64,000 nt of DNA from Streptomyces xanthochromogenes (GTDB taxonomy: Bacteria > Actinomycetota > Actinomycetes > Streptomycetales > Streptomycetaceae), in NCBI RefSeq assembly GCF_014650455.1, contig NZ_BMUZ01000008.1:124001-188000 (forward strand), written 5' to 3'. Each line of letters starts with the position of its first letter. Position 1 is the first letter of the stretch. The notes beneath the pieces are model-generated. The model ran no database searches. It was not told where the DNA came from and saw only the letters and a program-made list of their open reading frames with translations. Shown here piece by piece: positions 37,530-45,748 of this stretch. The position numbers and the translations under genes are program-made.

Positions 37530-38150
37530 TTACCGGTGGCCGCCGAGTTCCTCGAAGAGGATGCCTCGCTGGAAGCCGTCAACGTAGGCGTTGACCAAGA
37601 GCTTGCGGAACTGCCCATGCGGCGACGTCTTCGAAGCACGTGTGTCGAGCATGAAGGTGGCTCGGTCCGTTGCCACACGCTGTGCCGTCGGGAGGTCGAT
37701 GGCGCGTGCCCACTGTGCGAGTACTTCTTGCTGGCCCAGAGCGCTCCAGTCTCGGAGGAGCTTCTCGGCATCTGTGAGGCGCATATGGCTGATGGCGGGC
37801 CCGAAGGCTTGTGCCATGAGACTGTCACCGGCCGGGCCGACACCGTGAATGAATGCGTGTCGCCATTCGTCAGGCATGTTGTTGCCTGTGGTGGCCTTGT
37901 AGTAGATCGCCGCAACCATGAAGGCTTCCAGCCAGGCACCGGCGAGGGCTGACAAGGCGTTTTGAGGTGGTGCGTCTTCGTCGGAGGTGACGTCGAGGGC
38001 GCGTCGAGTGGCTGCGCGAAGGACCAGCTCGGGGTTGATGTGCTTGGCGATCTCCCGTTCGAGATCAGTCCCGCTCTTGTCGAGCCGGTCCACTTCCTCG
38101 CGGACAGCTGCCAGCCTCTGGAAGTCGGGGTGAACGGCCGGATTGCTCAC
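37530..38150 (-). CDS. Hypothetical protein downstream of lsr2
   Basis: A 206-residue mostly helical protein. Its ATG overlaps the lsr2 stop (ATGA), so it is translated together with the silencer. A hydrophobic helix near residues 65-90 (LSALAGAWLEAFMVAAIYY) is not long enough to be a certain membrane segment. Family not recognised. Confidence 0.65.
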   Translation of the reverse strand: MSNPAVHPDFQRLAAVREEVDRLDKSGTDLEREIAKHINPELVLRAATRRALDVTSDEDAPPQNALSALAGAWLEAFMVAAIYYKATTGNNMPDEWRHAFIHGVGPAGDSLMAQAFGPAISHMRLTDAEKLLRDWSALGQQEVLAQWARAIDLPTAQRVATDRATFMLDTRASKTSPHGQFRKLLVNAYVDGFQRGILFEELGGHR

Positions 38151-38482
38151 GCTGCCTGAGCCTTCGCGTATGCCTCACGGATCTCGGCGGAGACACGGCC
38201 ACGGTCGTTGATGCTGTAGCCCTGCTCTTTCGCCCAGGCACGGATCGACGCGCTGTCGTTCCCCTTCGAGGCGCCCGCAGTGCGCGGCCGGTTGTTCGCC
38301 GTCCGACCGCCAACCTTTCGCCCTGCTGTGACGTAGGGGGAGAGCAGGTTCCGAAGCTTCTGGCCGTTCTTCGTGCTGAGATCGATCTCGAAGCTCTTGC
38401 CGTCGAGTCCGAAGGTGACGGTCTCGTTGGCTTCCCCGCCGTTGATGTCGTCGATGAGGAGGACCTGAACCTTCTGTGCCAC
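38147..38482 (-). CDS. lsr2: Lsr2-family nucleoid-associated protein
   Basis: A 111-residue Lsr2 with the N-terminal oligomerisation domain (MAQKVQVLLIDDINGGEAN, VTFGLDGKSFEIDLS) and the C-terminal AT-hook-like DNA-binding domain, where IRAWAKEQGYSINDRGRVS carries the usual RGR loop. Lsr2 bridges AT-rich DNA and silences foreign genes, the actinobacterial counterpart of H-NS. GTG 38482 has GGAG upstream. A copy on a mobile element may silence the element or host genes. Confidence 0.95.
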   Translation of the reverse strand: MAQKVQVLLIDDINGGEANETVTFGLDGKSFEIDLSTKNGQKLRNLLSPYVTAGRKVGGRTANNRPRTAGASKGNDSASIRAWAKEQGYSINDRGRVSAEIREAYAKAQAA

Positions 38483-38528
38483 TGCGTGCTCCTGGTATTG
38501 AGATGGGGTGTGCGGATGGTATCTGGGG

Positions 38529-39596
38529 TTACTTCTGAACGGGAATGATGGTTCCGTCCAGGTTGACCGAATCGCCGTTGGCGTTGACGAAGATGGGTGG
38601 CAGCCACTTCACCTTGCTGAGCGCGCGGCCCTTACCGTGCCGGAAGGTGTGGAGATGGGCCCGGCGCACGTGAGGCTGCATGGTGCGCTTACCGGCGGCC
38701 ACGGCGCTTCGGCGGTCGTTCTCGATGAGTTCGCGCGTGGACTTGATGGCCGCACCTACGTGCCAGCCCAACTCGTGCACTTGCAGGGGCTTCTGCGGGC
38801 GCTCACCCTTCTTGGCGGGCTTGCGCCCGATGGGCCTGCGACGGGTATCTGCCTTCTCCGAGCAGACGTAGAGCAGGTGGGCCAGGCCGAAGTGCACCAG
38901 GCTTTCCATGTACTGGCGCTTTTCCTCTGGAGACGCGGAGTCGGTCAGCAGAGGTTCCCAGCGGAAGTTGCGCAGTACCTCATCGATGGCACGGCGGATC
39001 GTGAAGCTGTCGTCGGTCAGCGCGAACGAGATGCGGAGGCTATCGATGTCGACGACGTTGCCGACCTTGTCCACGAGGTCTGAGTTGAACGTCAGCTGGT
39101 ACTGGGCGACGTCGGGATCGTTTGTGCCGCACAGAGTGTTGTCCGAGCGCCGCCCGGTGACGTACATGGCGCGGAGGATGCCTGGGGCGTCGTCCTTGTG
39201 GAGGACGTGATGCCCCTCGGTGAAGACGAACACCGGGTTGGGGTGCGGGAGTTGATGAAGGACTCCGCCGGGCAGTAGATCGCTGGTGTCCATGTCGGCA
39301 AGGGTGCGCATCATCGTCGGGTCTACGTCGTAAACGATTTTCGTCCGGTACCAGAGCTGGTTGATGGCCCAGTCGCCTGCGGTGATCTGAAGGGAATCGA
39401 GGATCCGTTGGCTGGGGGCGTGGAGTTCAGCCTCGCTGGCTCCGCCGTTGAGGAGAGCCTTGGCGTAGGGGAGCGCTCCGAAGCTGCGCAGGTGCTGTTC
39501 CCAGGCATCTGCCTGTAGCGCCTGCATGGATTCGACGAGACTGACCGCAGTGAGCGGCACCGGTCGTTGGAAGGGGAATGCGCTGTGCTTGGCCAT
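38529..39596 (-). CDS. AcrVA2-like protein
   Basis: A 355-residue protein. The C-terminal block QPHVRRAHLHTF...SKVKWLPPIFVN matches the RPHIRRGHWH...KVRW.P..FVN pattern I know from the AcrVA2 anti-CRISPR family, and the mid part MESLVHFGLAHLLYVCSEKAD fits the preceding helix of that family. AcrVA2 of Moraxella lowers Cas12a synthesis; relatives are spread on plasmids and phages of hosts without Cas12a, so the general role is probably wider. Assignment is by pattern memory, not by a search. Confidence 0.6.
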   Translation of the reverse strand: MAKHSAFPFQRPVPLTAVSLVESMQALQADAWEQHLRSFGALPYAKALLNGGASEAELHAPSQRILDSLQITAGDWAINQLWYRTKIVYDVDPTMMRTLADMDTSDLLPGGVLHQLPHPNPVFVFTEGHHVLHKDDAPGILRAMYVTGRRSDNTLCGTNDPDVAQYQLTFNSDLVDKVGNVVDIDSLRISFALTDDSFTIRRAIDEVLRNFRWEPLLTDSASPEEKRQYMESLVHFGLAHLLYVCSEKADTRRRPIGRKPAKKGERPQKPLQVHELGWHVGAAIKSTRELIENDRRSAVAAGKRTMQPHVRRAHLHTFRHGKGRALSKVKWLPPIFVNANGDSVNLDGTIIPVQK

Positions 39597-39668
39597 GACT
39601 TCCTTGTAGTTCCTGGTTAGACATCTGTGTCGATGAGGTTGTGGGCATCCTCCGGATCTGCTTCTTCC

Positions 39669-40430
39669 TCATCCTCGCGGCAGATCCAGGTCTGCTACTG
39701 ATGTGCGCTTCCTCAATGGTGGTTTTCCTGGACACCAGCCGAGCTGGGTTAGGTGTGCCCCCAGTTGGTTGGCCTTGGCGTACTTCCGGACAGTGGAGAC
39801 TGACAGGCCGGTTTGTTCCGCCCATTCTTTCGCAGAAAGCACAAGGTCAAATGCCTCGTAGCCCTTAACTGTCATGTTGTGCGTCGTACCCTCGCGGGTG
39901 ACGGTGGTAGCAGCAGTGATCGGGCCTAGCGGGCGCTCGGCTTTCGGTGTTGTAAGCGCCTCTTCCAGGCTCCACTCCTTATTCCGCACCCGGTCGCCTA
40001 GGGTGTAGCGGTCGACGACGCAGCGTGGGTCCTGCGCCCAGTCCGATAGCGATTTCGTCTCGTCGAACGCCGTGTACTGATCCTCGCTTTGAGGTTTCCA
40101 GGCAGCCCAAGTCATCGCCTTTTCGATAGGCCAGCCAAGGACTTTGAGCCTGTAGTTCAGGGATTGCGGGGTGACGATGCAGCGCTCGTCCCGTGCCCAG
40201 GCTCCTGCCGTCTTCGCTTCGCTAAATGCTGTGTAGGTTTTTCGCGGTTTCCTGGGCCCGTGCCCTGTCTTCGGCGGGGTGGTCATTGCCTCTTCAAGCG
40301 GTACGTTTTCTTTCCGTACGCGTTTGTAGAGGGTGGGGAGCGAGACGCGGCAGCGTGCATCGCGACTCCACTCGGCCAGACTCTTGGATTCGTCGAAAGC
40401 TGTGTACTGCTTAGTCACACTGGCTCCCAC
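39669..40430 (-). CDS. Protein of three to four tandem helix-turn-helix modules
   Basis: A 253-residue protein made of repeats of about 60 residues. Modules 1-3 start YTAFDESKSLAEW, YTAFSEAKTAGAW and YTAFDETKSLSDW and end in EEAMTTP, EKAMTW and EEALTTP; module 4 (YEAFDLVLSAKEWAEQTGL) ends differently. The shape, a strand followed by a helix-turn-helix, is like the EWA...TLRxRLxxGW modules attached to phage HNH nucleases, but no nuclease is present here. Start GTG 40430 or 40418. Confidence 0.7.
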   Translation of the reverse strand: MGASVTKQYTAFDESKSLAEWSRDARCRVSLPTLYKRVRKENVPLEEAMTTPPKTGHGPRKPRKTYTAFSEAKTAGAWARDERCIVTPQSLNYRLKVLGWPIEKAMTWAAWKPQSEDQYTAFDETKSLSDWAQDPRCVVDRYTLGDRVRNKEWSLEEALTTPKAERPLGPITAATTVTREGTTHNMTVKGYEAFDLVLSAKEWAEQTGLSVSTVRKYAKANQLGAHLTQLGWCPGKPPLRKRTSVADLDLPRG

Positions 40431-40683
40431 GCTCGTTTACTGCGTCGGGAGACGAGCTGTCGGGGTCGGGTGGCATCCCAATGTCTTTCAGGTCGAGGGC
40501 CAGGGCAACCCGTTGCGTGACTGCTTCAGTGTGCTGACGGAGTTCTTGCAGGATCCAGCGATGAGTGTCCCTGCGACGGTCTTCTGTATCGAACCGCCGC
40601 CGCAGTTGGTAGAGGAAGTCGTAGCGGATCTGGCAGCACAGTCCGAAAGCGTCCCCGGAGGCAACGATGCCAGAGCCGCTCAT
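40411..40683 (-). CDS. Small hypothetical protein
   Basis: A 90-residue protein whose ATG overlaps the upstream stop (ATGA) and whose end overlaps the start of the module-repeat gene. It has one basic helix (YDFLYQLRRRFDTEDRRRD) and one amphipathic helix. Function unknown. Confidence 0.6.
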   Translation of the reverse strand: MSGSGIVASGDAFGLCCQIRYDFLYQLRRRFDTEDRRRDTHRWILQELRQHTEAVTQRVALALDLKDIGMPPDPDSSSPDAVNERGSQCD

Positions 40684-41156
40684 GCCGCGTGGGCCCTTTC
40701 CAGAATTCGGCGGGATTCGGCGAGAACCTTCTTGCTGGCGAGAATCTCTTTCGGGAGTTTCAGGTAGTTCTTGTGAGCTTCTTGGAGCTGCTTCTGAGGA
40801 GCGGGCCGTTCCCGGTTGGATGCGGTGGTCAGCAGATTGAGGCGTGCGCGGGAGACGGCCGCCGGAAGGTCCTTGATCTTGTTCAGGTTCCTCTCGCCCG
40901 TGTGGCGCTGAAGCGTCTCGACTGCCTCGCCCAGGAGAGCTTCCTGCTTAGGCACCATGCCCTCGTAGAGGTCGACGAACCACTCGCAGAGTTCCTCGAC
41001 GTCGAAGATGACGGTGGTGTTGTACTCGTACACCTCGGCCGGGAACGGCTCCTCCGGGGCGGCGTGCAGGAGGTTGCGGTAGCGCTTGAACCGGGCCATG
41101 GTCAGGCCCGTCAGATCGCAGAACTCCTGGGCCGAGATCATGACGTAGTTGCTCAA
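40680..41156 (-). CDS. Hypothetical protein with HTH-like N-terminus
   Basis: A 158-residue protein. ISAQEFCDLTGLTMARFKRYRN at residues 6-28 looks like a MerR/excisionase-type helix-turn-helix; the remainder is long helices rich in Lys/Arg. Could be a DNA-binding accessory protein of the element. Confidence 0.6.
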   Translation of the reverse strand: MSNYVMISAQEFCDLTGLTMARFKRYRNLLHAAPEEPFPAEVYEYNTTVIFDVEELCEWFVDLYEGMVPKQEALLGEAVETLQRHTGERNLNKIKDLPAAVSRARLNLLTTASNRERPAPQKQLQEAHKNYLKLPKEILASKKVLAESRRILERAHAA

Positions 41157-41173
41157 AGTGTCCTCGGTTCGAG

Positions 41174-41572
41174 CTAGGCGTGCGTGTCGATCAGGTTCTC
41201 AGCGTCCTCGGGGTCCTCGCCTTCCTCCTCCTCGCGGCGGATGCGCTCGTCGGTCTCCGCGCGGCGCTCCTCCACCGTCTCGTGCATGTGAACGACAACG
41301 TCCTCGGGGGCGAGCCAACGGGTCTGGGGACGGGCGCAGGTGCAGATGAGACCAGCACCCTGGATGGAGGTGCAGTTGATGCTGTGAATGGGGCGGTGGC
41401 TGGTGAAGCCCATGGCGTCGAGGAGGGCGAGCTTCTGCTCGGGGGTGAGGTCCTTAGCCTGGGACAGGTCGTCGATGTCGTACCTGCCTCGGGTGTAGAG
41501 CTTGCTCGCCTCGGTGTCGACGTGTGCCAGCTCGGCACGGATACGGTCGAGGTGCTCGCTGATCTCAGTCAC
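41174..41572 (-). CDS. Hypothetical acidic protein coupled to helicase
   Basis: A 132-residue protein from GTG 41572, which overlaps the helicase stop (GTGA). It contains a Cys pair CTC in AGLICTCARPQTRWLAPEDV and a strongly acidic C-terminal helix. Probably co-expressed with the helicase; role unknown. Confidence 0.65.
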   Translation of the reverse strand: MTEISEHLDRIRAELAHVDTEASKLYTRGRYDIDDLSQAKDLTPEQKLALLDAMGFTSHRPIHSINCTSIQGAGLICTCARPQTRWLAPEDVVVHMHETVEERRAETDERIRREEEEGEDPEDAENLIDTHA

Positions 41573-43713
41573 GGCTTCTCCTTGTTGATGAGCTGGCCGA
41601 ATGCGGCGCGCTCGGCTCCGGCGAGCCTGCTCGTGTAGGTGGCGAGGTGTTCCTTCATGCGGGCGGCTTCTTCGATGAGCCAGGGTTCCTGCGTGGAGGT
41701 GTCGACCTCGAAGTTCGGGTAGATCGCTTCGAACTCCTTGGCGACGCTTCTCATGCGCTGGATTCGGAGGACAGGGTCTTCGGCCTTGGAGGCTTCGCGG
41801 AAATCCTCGGCCAGCTTCTCGCCTTGGAGGGTATTGAGGACGGTGGGACTGTTCCCCTTGCCGGTGCGGGCCCACAGTCCCTGCATCGCCGCCACTGTGT
41901 TGTTGACATATGCCTTGTACTTGCTGGCGGGGTACTTGAAGTCGGGCAGGAAGTCATGGAACTGGTAAGTCAGCTTGAGCATTCGCATGTTTCGCAGACT
42001 GGTGTCGATGCTGTGATCCCGCATGACGTCCATGAACTCCACGACTTTCGCCATAAAAACGTCGTTGTCGAACTGGGAGTACTTTTCCTGGCGCTTGCCC
42101 CAGTCCCAGCCGGGCAGTGCTTCCAGCAACTTGGTGCGTGACGGCAGCAGGGTGCCCTGCTTGTAGTTCGACTTCTGTGACTTGGCGAACTGGCCCAGAG
42201 CATCGCCCTTCGGAGTGACGTAGGTGGTCTTGGGCATCTCGCCGGTGAACTCCATGTACGCCTTGAGCTTGCCGTAGCGGTCGAGCCAGGACTCGGTGGT
42301 GTTGGCCAGGACGTGGAGCTTAAGAGCCTCGTGGAGCTTGTCCTGGAGGGTCGCGTCCTCGCCGAGGATTTCGATGGTGCCGGGCCAGGCGATCGACTGG
42401 TCTTTGCCGGTGAACTCCTGCTCGCCGAGGTCCATGCGGGCCTGGGTGAAGGCGGCGTCCATGCGCTCGTCGAAGTCACGGAGGCTGGAGAGGACGGCCC
42501 ATACATGACGGAAGTCCGAACCTGCGAGGACCTGCTCGGGGCTTTCGCCGGGGGCGAGGTAGACGGGCAGGACGATGACGGAGGGCTTGTCCTTGCCGGG
42601 GTGCAGTCGCAGGGCACGGCCGACGGCCTGAGCGATGGCGATCTTGCTGGTTTTGGGGTCGGCGAAGACCACACTGTCCACACTTGGCACGTCCACGCCC
42701 TCGGTCAGGACCTGGATGTTGGAGAGCACGGTGGCGCTTCCCTCGGCCGGGTGTGCCAGCTTTCCGAGGACCTCGCGGCGCTGGGTCGGGCTGCTGAGCC
42801 CGTCGATGTGGAGGGCCTGAATGGGCACCGAGGTGACCTTGGAGGCGGTGTTGGCCAGGGTGTCGGTGAAGATGCGCGAGCGGTCCCTGCGGCCGTGGAA
42901 GGCGATGATTCGCCGCAGGCCGTACTCCTCGATGGCGCGGGCCACCGCGATCTGTGCGGCGACCTGCGAGGTGGTCAGCTCCTCCTGGCGTGGCATCCCC
43001 TGCTGGGAGAGGAGGACCTGGTGGACCTCGGTGTCGGTGACCAGGACCACGGCCACGCGGAAGTCGGAGAGGAGACCGCGCTGGATGGCGGAGCCGAAGG
43101 TCAGCTCGTACACCCGTTCGCCGTAGAGATCGGGGTCGTCCATGCTCACGACGTCCTCGGTGCCGTCTCCGGCCGGGTGGATCTTTGCCGTCGCGGTCAG
43201 CGAGATGCGTGTGGCGGCCGGGATGCGCTGGTCGTCGAGGACAACCGCATACGCGCTGCCGCCCGGACCTGCGGTGCGGTGTGCCTCGTCGAGGACCATG
43301 ACGTCCAGGGCGGGCAGGTTGGCGCGGATCTCGTAGGCTTCGGCAACTCGGGCGGCGGACTGGTAGGTGCACAGCAGCAGCCGGATGCGGCCGGAATCGG
43401 CGCTGAGGAAGTCGGCGATACGGCCCGGCTCGGTGGTGGCGTTCGCCTCACCCACGGACGGGTCGCTGTAGACGAGGAGGCCGTCCACGCCGCCGGGCAC
43501 ATCGCGCTGCCAGTCCTCGTACGTCTGGCGCAGCAGTTCCTTGCTGGGGACCAGGAGCATGACCCGGCCGCCGGTTCCGGCCCGCTCCAGGGCGGCCATG
43601 CGTCCGATGAGGGTCTTGCCGGTGCCGCAGGCGAGTACGGCGAGCGCGCGGCCGGAGGGCCCTATGGCACGAATAGCTTCCAGCGCTTCGATCTGATGCG
43701 GACGCGGTTGCAC
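41569..43713 (-). CDS. Superfamily II DEAD/DEAH helicase with helicase-associated domain
   Basis: A 714-residue helicase. Motifs: PRPHQIEALEAI (Q-like), ACGTGKT (I), LLCTYQSA (Ib), VLDEAHR (II), SLTATAK (III), TEGVDVPSVDSVVF (V) and AQAVGRALRLHPGK (VI). After about residue 455 a helicase-associated (HA) domain pattern appears (WLDRYGKLKAYMEFTG, KSNYKQGTLLPSRTKLLEALPGWDW). HA-domain helicases occur on Streptomyces linear replicons and phages. GTG 43713 was chosen since it begins the conserved helicase N-terminus and has AAAGGACGGAG upstream. Confidence 0.85.
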   Translation of the reverse strand: MQPRPHQIEALEAIRAIGPSGRALAVLACGTGKTLIGRMAALERAGTGGRVMLLVPSKELLRQTYEDWQRDVPGGVDGLLVYSDPSVGEANATTEPGRIADFLSADSGRIRLLLCTYQSAARVAEAYEIRANLPALDVMVLDEAHRTAGPGGSAYAVVLDDQRIPAATRISLTATAKIHPAGDGTEDVVSMDDPDLYGERVYELTFGSAIQRGLLSDFRVAVVLVTDTEVHQVLLSQQGMPRQEELTTSQVAAQIAVARAIEEYGLRRIIAFHGRRDRSRIFTDTLANTASKVTSVPIQALHIDGLSSPTQRREVLGKLAHPAEGSATVLSNIQVLTEGVDVPSVDSVVFADPKTSKIAIAQAVGRALRLHPGKDKPSVIVLPVYLAPGESPEQVLAGSDFRHVWAVLSSLRDFDERMDAAFTQARMDLGEQEFTGKDQSIAWPGTIEILGEDATLQDKLHEALKLHVLANTTESWLDRYGKLKAYMEFTGEMPKTTYVTPKGDALGQFAKSQKSNYKQGTLLPSRTKLLEALPGWDWGKRQEKYSQFDNDVFMAKVVEFMDVMRDHSIDTSLRNMRMLKLTYQFHDFLPDFKYPASKYKAYVNNTVAAMQGLWARTGKGNSPTVLNTLQGEKLAEDFREASKAEDPVLRIQRMRSVAKEFEAIYPNFEVDTSTQEPWLIEEAARMKEHLATYTSRLAGAERAAFGQLINKEKP

Positions 43714-43768
43714 GACGCGCTCCGTCCTTTCGTTCCGGGTACCGATGGCAGCTGAGGGGCAGGGCCGT

Positions 43769-44014
43769 TCAGTAGTCGTCGTTCCATCGCTCGCCTGCCA
43801 CCGTGGGGTCGAACCAGCCCGGGGGGGTGTCGCTGTCGGGGTAGCGCTCGCGGACCTTCCGGGCGTACGCCTCGGACGCGGCGTGCCCGGCCTCACAGCG
43901 GTAGATGATCGTCCCGGTGCCTGCCCTAGACGGCTGCCCGGTGACGGAGCCCTGGCAGGTGTGATCGCTCTTGTGCCGGTCGAGGCACTGGCGCGGCTCG
44001 GCGGTCTGGCTCAC
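43769..44014 (-). CDS. Small Cys-containing hypothetical protein
   Basis: An 81-residue protein from GTG 44014, preceded by AGGGGGGAA. Cysteines at CLDRHKSDHTC and YRCEAGH could bind zinc. It lies between a box motif (44042-44052) and the helicase. Function unknown. Confidence 0.6.
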   Translation of the reverse strand: MSQTAEPRQCLDRHKSDHTCQGSVTGQPSRAGTGTIIYRCEAGHAASEAYARKVRERYPDSDTPPGWFDPTVAGERWNDDY

Positions 44015-44041
44015 GGTGTTCCCCCCTGTGGGTGCAGGTTA

Positions 44042-44052
44042 TGTCGTACCTA
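44042..44052 (-). promoter_or_regulatory. TAGGTACGACA box
   Basis: Perfect copy of the recurring box, 10 bases after the stop of the gene at 44063 and 27 bases before the GTG at 44014. No tRNA-like structure follows here, only a short CCTG/CAGG hairpin. Confidence 0.6.
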
Positions 44053-44062
44053 GCGGCGTGGA

Positions 44063-44632
44063 TCAGGTGTTCTTCGGCTCGCGGCGTCCGCCGCGCTGGA
44101 TCGGGCTGGTCAGGGCCTTGGGCACGCTCATGCCCTGCTTCTTCAGCCGGGCGGTGAAGGTTGCCCTGGACAGCCCCTCGATGCGCGAGGGGTGCTCGTA
44201 CCACTCCCGGGCGGTCTTGCTCTCGCCGTTCCACTCGAAGAGCTGCTTGTCGTAGTAGTCGCCGGTCTTGCGGCCCTTCTCCAGGGTGGGGTCGATGTAC
44301 TGGCCGTTGTAGGTGTTCTTGGGCGGCTCCGGTGCCTTGCCGAGGTCGTAGAGGTTCTGGTCGATGCCGCCGTCGGGCCAGAAGACGACCTCCACCGACT
44401 GCGGTCCCCACACCTTCTGTCCCTTGGTGGAAGCGAGGCGCTCGGCCGAGTCCCCGACCCCCAGATCCACGGTGGCGACCTTGATCGGATTGGCGCCCGG
44501 ACCGGCCTTGAGCGCGTTCGCGCGGAACCACGCCCGGTCGTAGTGCTTGCCGTTCTTGTACAGCTCCGCCAACGCCTCCTCGGCCGCCTCGTCGAGGTCG
44601 GAGAGGTCGTTCAGGCCGTCCAGATCGTTCAT
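44063..44632 (-). CDS. Hypothetical protein ending in a phage-type HTH module
   Basis: A 189-residue protein from ATG 44632 (GAGGAGCAGACG upstream). The N-terminus is acidic, the centre alpha/beta (VATVDLGVGDSAERLAS, VEVVFWPDGGIDQNLYD), and the C-terminus WNGESKTAREWYE...FTARLKKQGMSVPKALTSP is the same module as in the repeat protein at 39669. Confidence 0.7.
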   Translation of the reverse strand: MNDLDGLNDLSDLDEAAEEALAELYKNGKHYDRAWFRANALKAGPGANPIKVATVDLGVGDSAERLASTKGQKVWGPQSVEVVFWPDGGIDQNLYDLGKAPEPPKNTYNGQYIDPTLEKGRKTGDYYDKQLFEWNGESKTAREWYEHPSRIEGLSRATFTARLKKQGMSVPKALTSPIQRGGRREPKNT

Positions 44633-44682
44633 CGTCTGCTCCTCATGTCGTCGGTTGCGCCCTCGTGCGAAGGGACGTGAGC

Positions 44683-44730
44683 GCCCTGTCCCGGTCATGA
44701 GCCGGGAAGACTGGCGGTCCAGTACAGGGC
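44683..44730 (-). ncRNA. tRNA-like structure 1 (non-canonical loop)
   Basis: 48 nt on the minus strand: perfect 7-bp acceptor-like stem GCCCTGT/ACAGGGC, a hairpin ACTGG-ACCG-CCAGT, and a 5-bp/7-nt arm CCCGG-CTCATGA-CCGGG in the place of the T-arm. The loop is not a T-loop, so the assignment rests on geometry. It starts at the base after the TAGATACGACA box. Confidence 0.5.
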
Positions 44731-44741
44731 TGTCGTATCTA
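44731..44741 (-). promoter_or_regulatory. TAGATACGACA box overlapping a stop codon
   Basis: The first three bases are the TAG stop of the gene at 44739-45074; the last base touches tRNA-like structure 1. Confidence 0.6.
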
Positions 44742-45074
44742 CTCGCCCAGCCACACCCTGTGCTCGTCGCCCCACATCCAGACGTAGTGCATCGTGTTGT
44801 CGAACTGCTCCACGCTGCCCGCGTTCGAAAGGTCCTTGATCAGGTTCGCCAGGACCAGCCCCTCGCCCCGCTCGTCGGTGTAGGGGCCGGAGCGAAGCTG
44901 CTCAAGCTGCTCGTCGGTGCGGTAGAGGCGGGAGCGGCGCAGCTCGTCGCAGATGGCCTTCTTCATCTGCTCGAAGCGTTCGGCGCCCTCGTCGGTGCTG
45001 AGGTCGAGCCCACGAGCGGCTTCGATGTGCTGCTGTACGTTCAGCTCTTCGTGCCAGGCGTTTACCGGGCTCAT
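44739..45074 (-). CDS. Hypothetical protein
   Basis: A 111-residue helical protein, ATG 45074 with AGGAGAAG upstream. Pattern MSPVNAWHEELNVQQHIEAARG and a Trp-rich end (HYVWMWGDEHRVWLGE). Its stop codon is part of the box motif. Function unknown. Confidence 0.65.
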   Translation of the reverse strand: MSPVNAWHEELNVQQHIEAARGLDLSTDEGAERFEQMKKAICDELRRSRLYRTDEQLEQLRSGPYTDERGEGLVLANLIKDLSNAGSVEQFDNTMHYVWMWGDEHRVWLGE

Positions 45075-45172
45075 CGCTTCTTCTCCTTGTAGGTGACGAG
45101 GCGGATCACCACGTCGTTGGGGGGTGTCGCCTTCGCTGAGCAGGTCGGAGACCCAGTAGGGGCGCACCCAGT

Positions 45173-45676
45173 TCAGCTTCTGGATCTCTCTTCGATCGCG
45201 GAGCTGTCGCGCTCACGCTCATACGCCGCCATGAAACGACGGTCGTCCACGGACCGGTGCTGAATAAACTCGCGCTCCTGCCGGAGTTTGGTGAGTTCAG
45301 ACTTCAGCGTCGTCTCCCTTTCAATGATCCAGGCGACCCGCGCATCGTCCTCGCGGCGTCGGGCGGAGACGACGTGGTACCGCTCGTCACGGTCTTCGGG
45401 TTTGGTGTGCACCTGTGCCAGTTCCAGGCGCTTTTCGAGGAAAGGCTCCATCTCGGAACGGACCCAGTAGAGGTCGAAAGCGCCATGGCCTCTACCCGGG
45501 CTGCTCTCCGGGCTGCGCCACTTCTTGCAGACTGCGTCAGGCATGTCCGCGTGACGTGACTTCCACTTACTCAAGGTGCCCCGGGTGTATCCGGTACGGT
45601 CCAGGATCTCCGGGGAGGAGATCAGCTCGCCCTCGCGTCCCTTGTACTCATCGCGGTACCACTCGACACTTGACAT
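45173..45676 (-). CDS. Putative HTH DNA-binding protein
   Basis: A 167-residue protein. ISSPEILDRTGYTRGTLSKWKSR at residues 18-40 reads as a helix-turn-helix, followed by a long charged coiled-coil-like helix (residues 85-160). It may be a regulator of the block; no family recognised. Confidence 0.65.
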   Translation of the reverse strand: MSSVEWYRDEYKGREGELISSPEILDRTGYTRGTLSKWKSRHADMPDAVCKKWRSPESSPGRGHGAFDLYWVRSEMEPFLEKRLELAQVHTKPEDRDERYHVVSARRREDDARVAWIIERETTLKSELTKLRQEREFIQHRSVDDRRFMAAYERERDSSAIEERSRS

Positions 45677-45717
45677 GCTCAGTCCTTAGTCGCCTCCAGT
45701 AAACGCGAGCCATCGTA

Positions 45718-45748
45718 ACTGTCCTTCGGTTCGTAGTACTAGGACAGT
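45718..45748 (-). terminator. Inverted repeat at the end of the gene at 45739
   Basis: Arms actgtcct (45718-45725) and aggacagt (45741-45748), 15-base loop, overlapping the stop codon. It is either a terminator or an operator for the HTH gene downstream. Confidence 0.45.
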
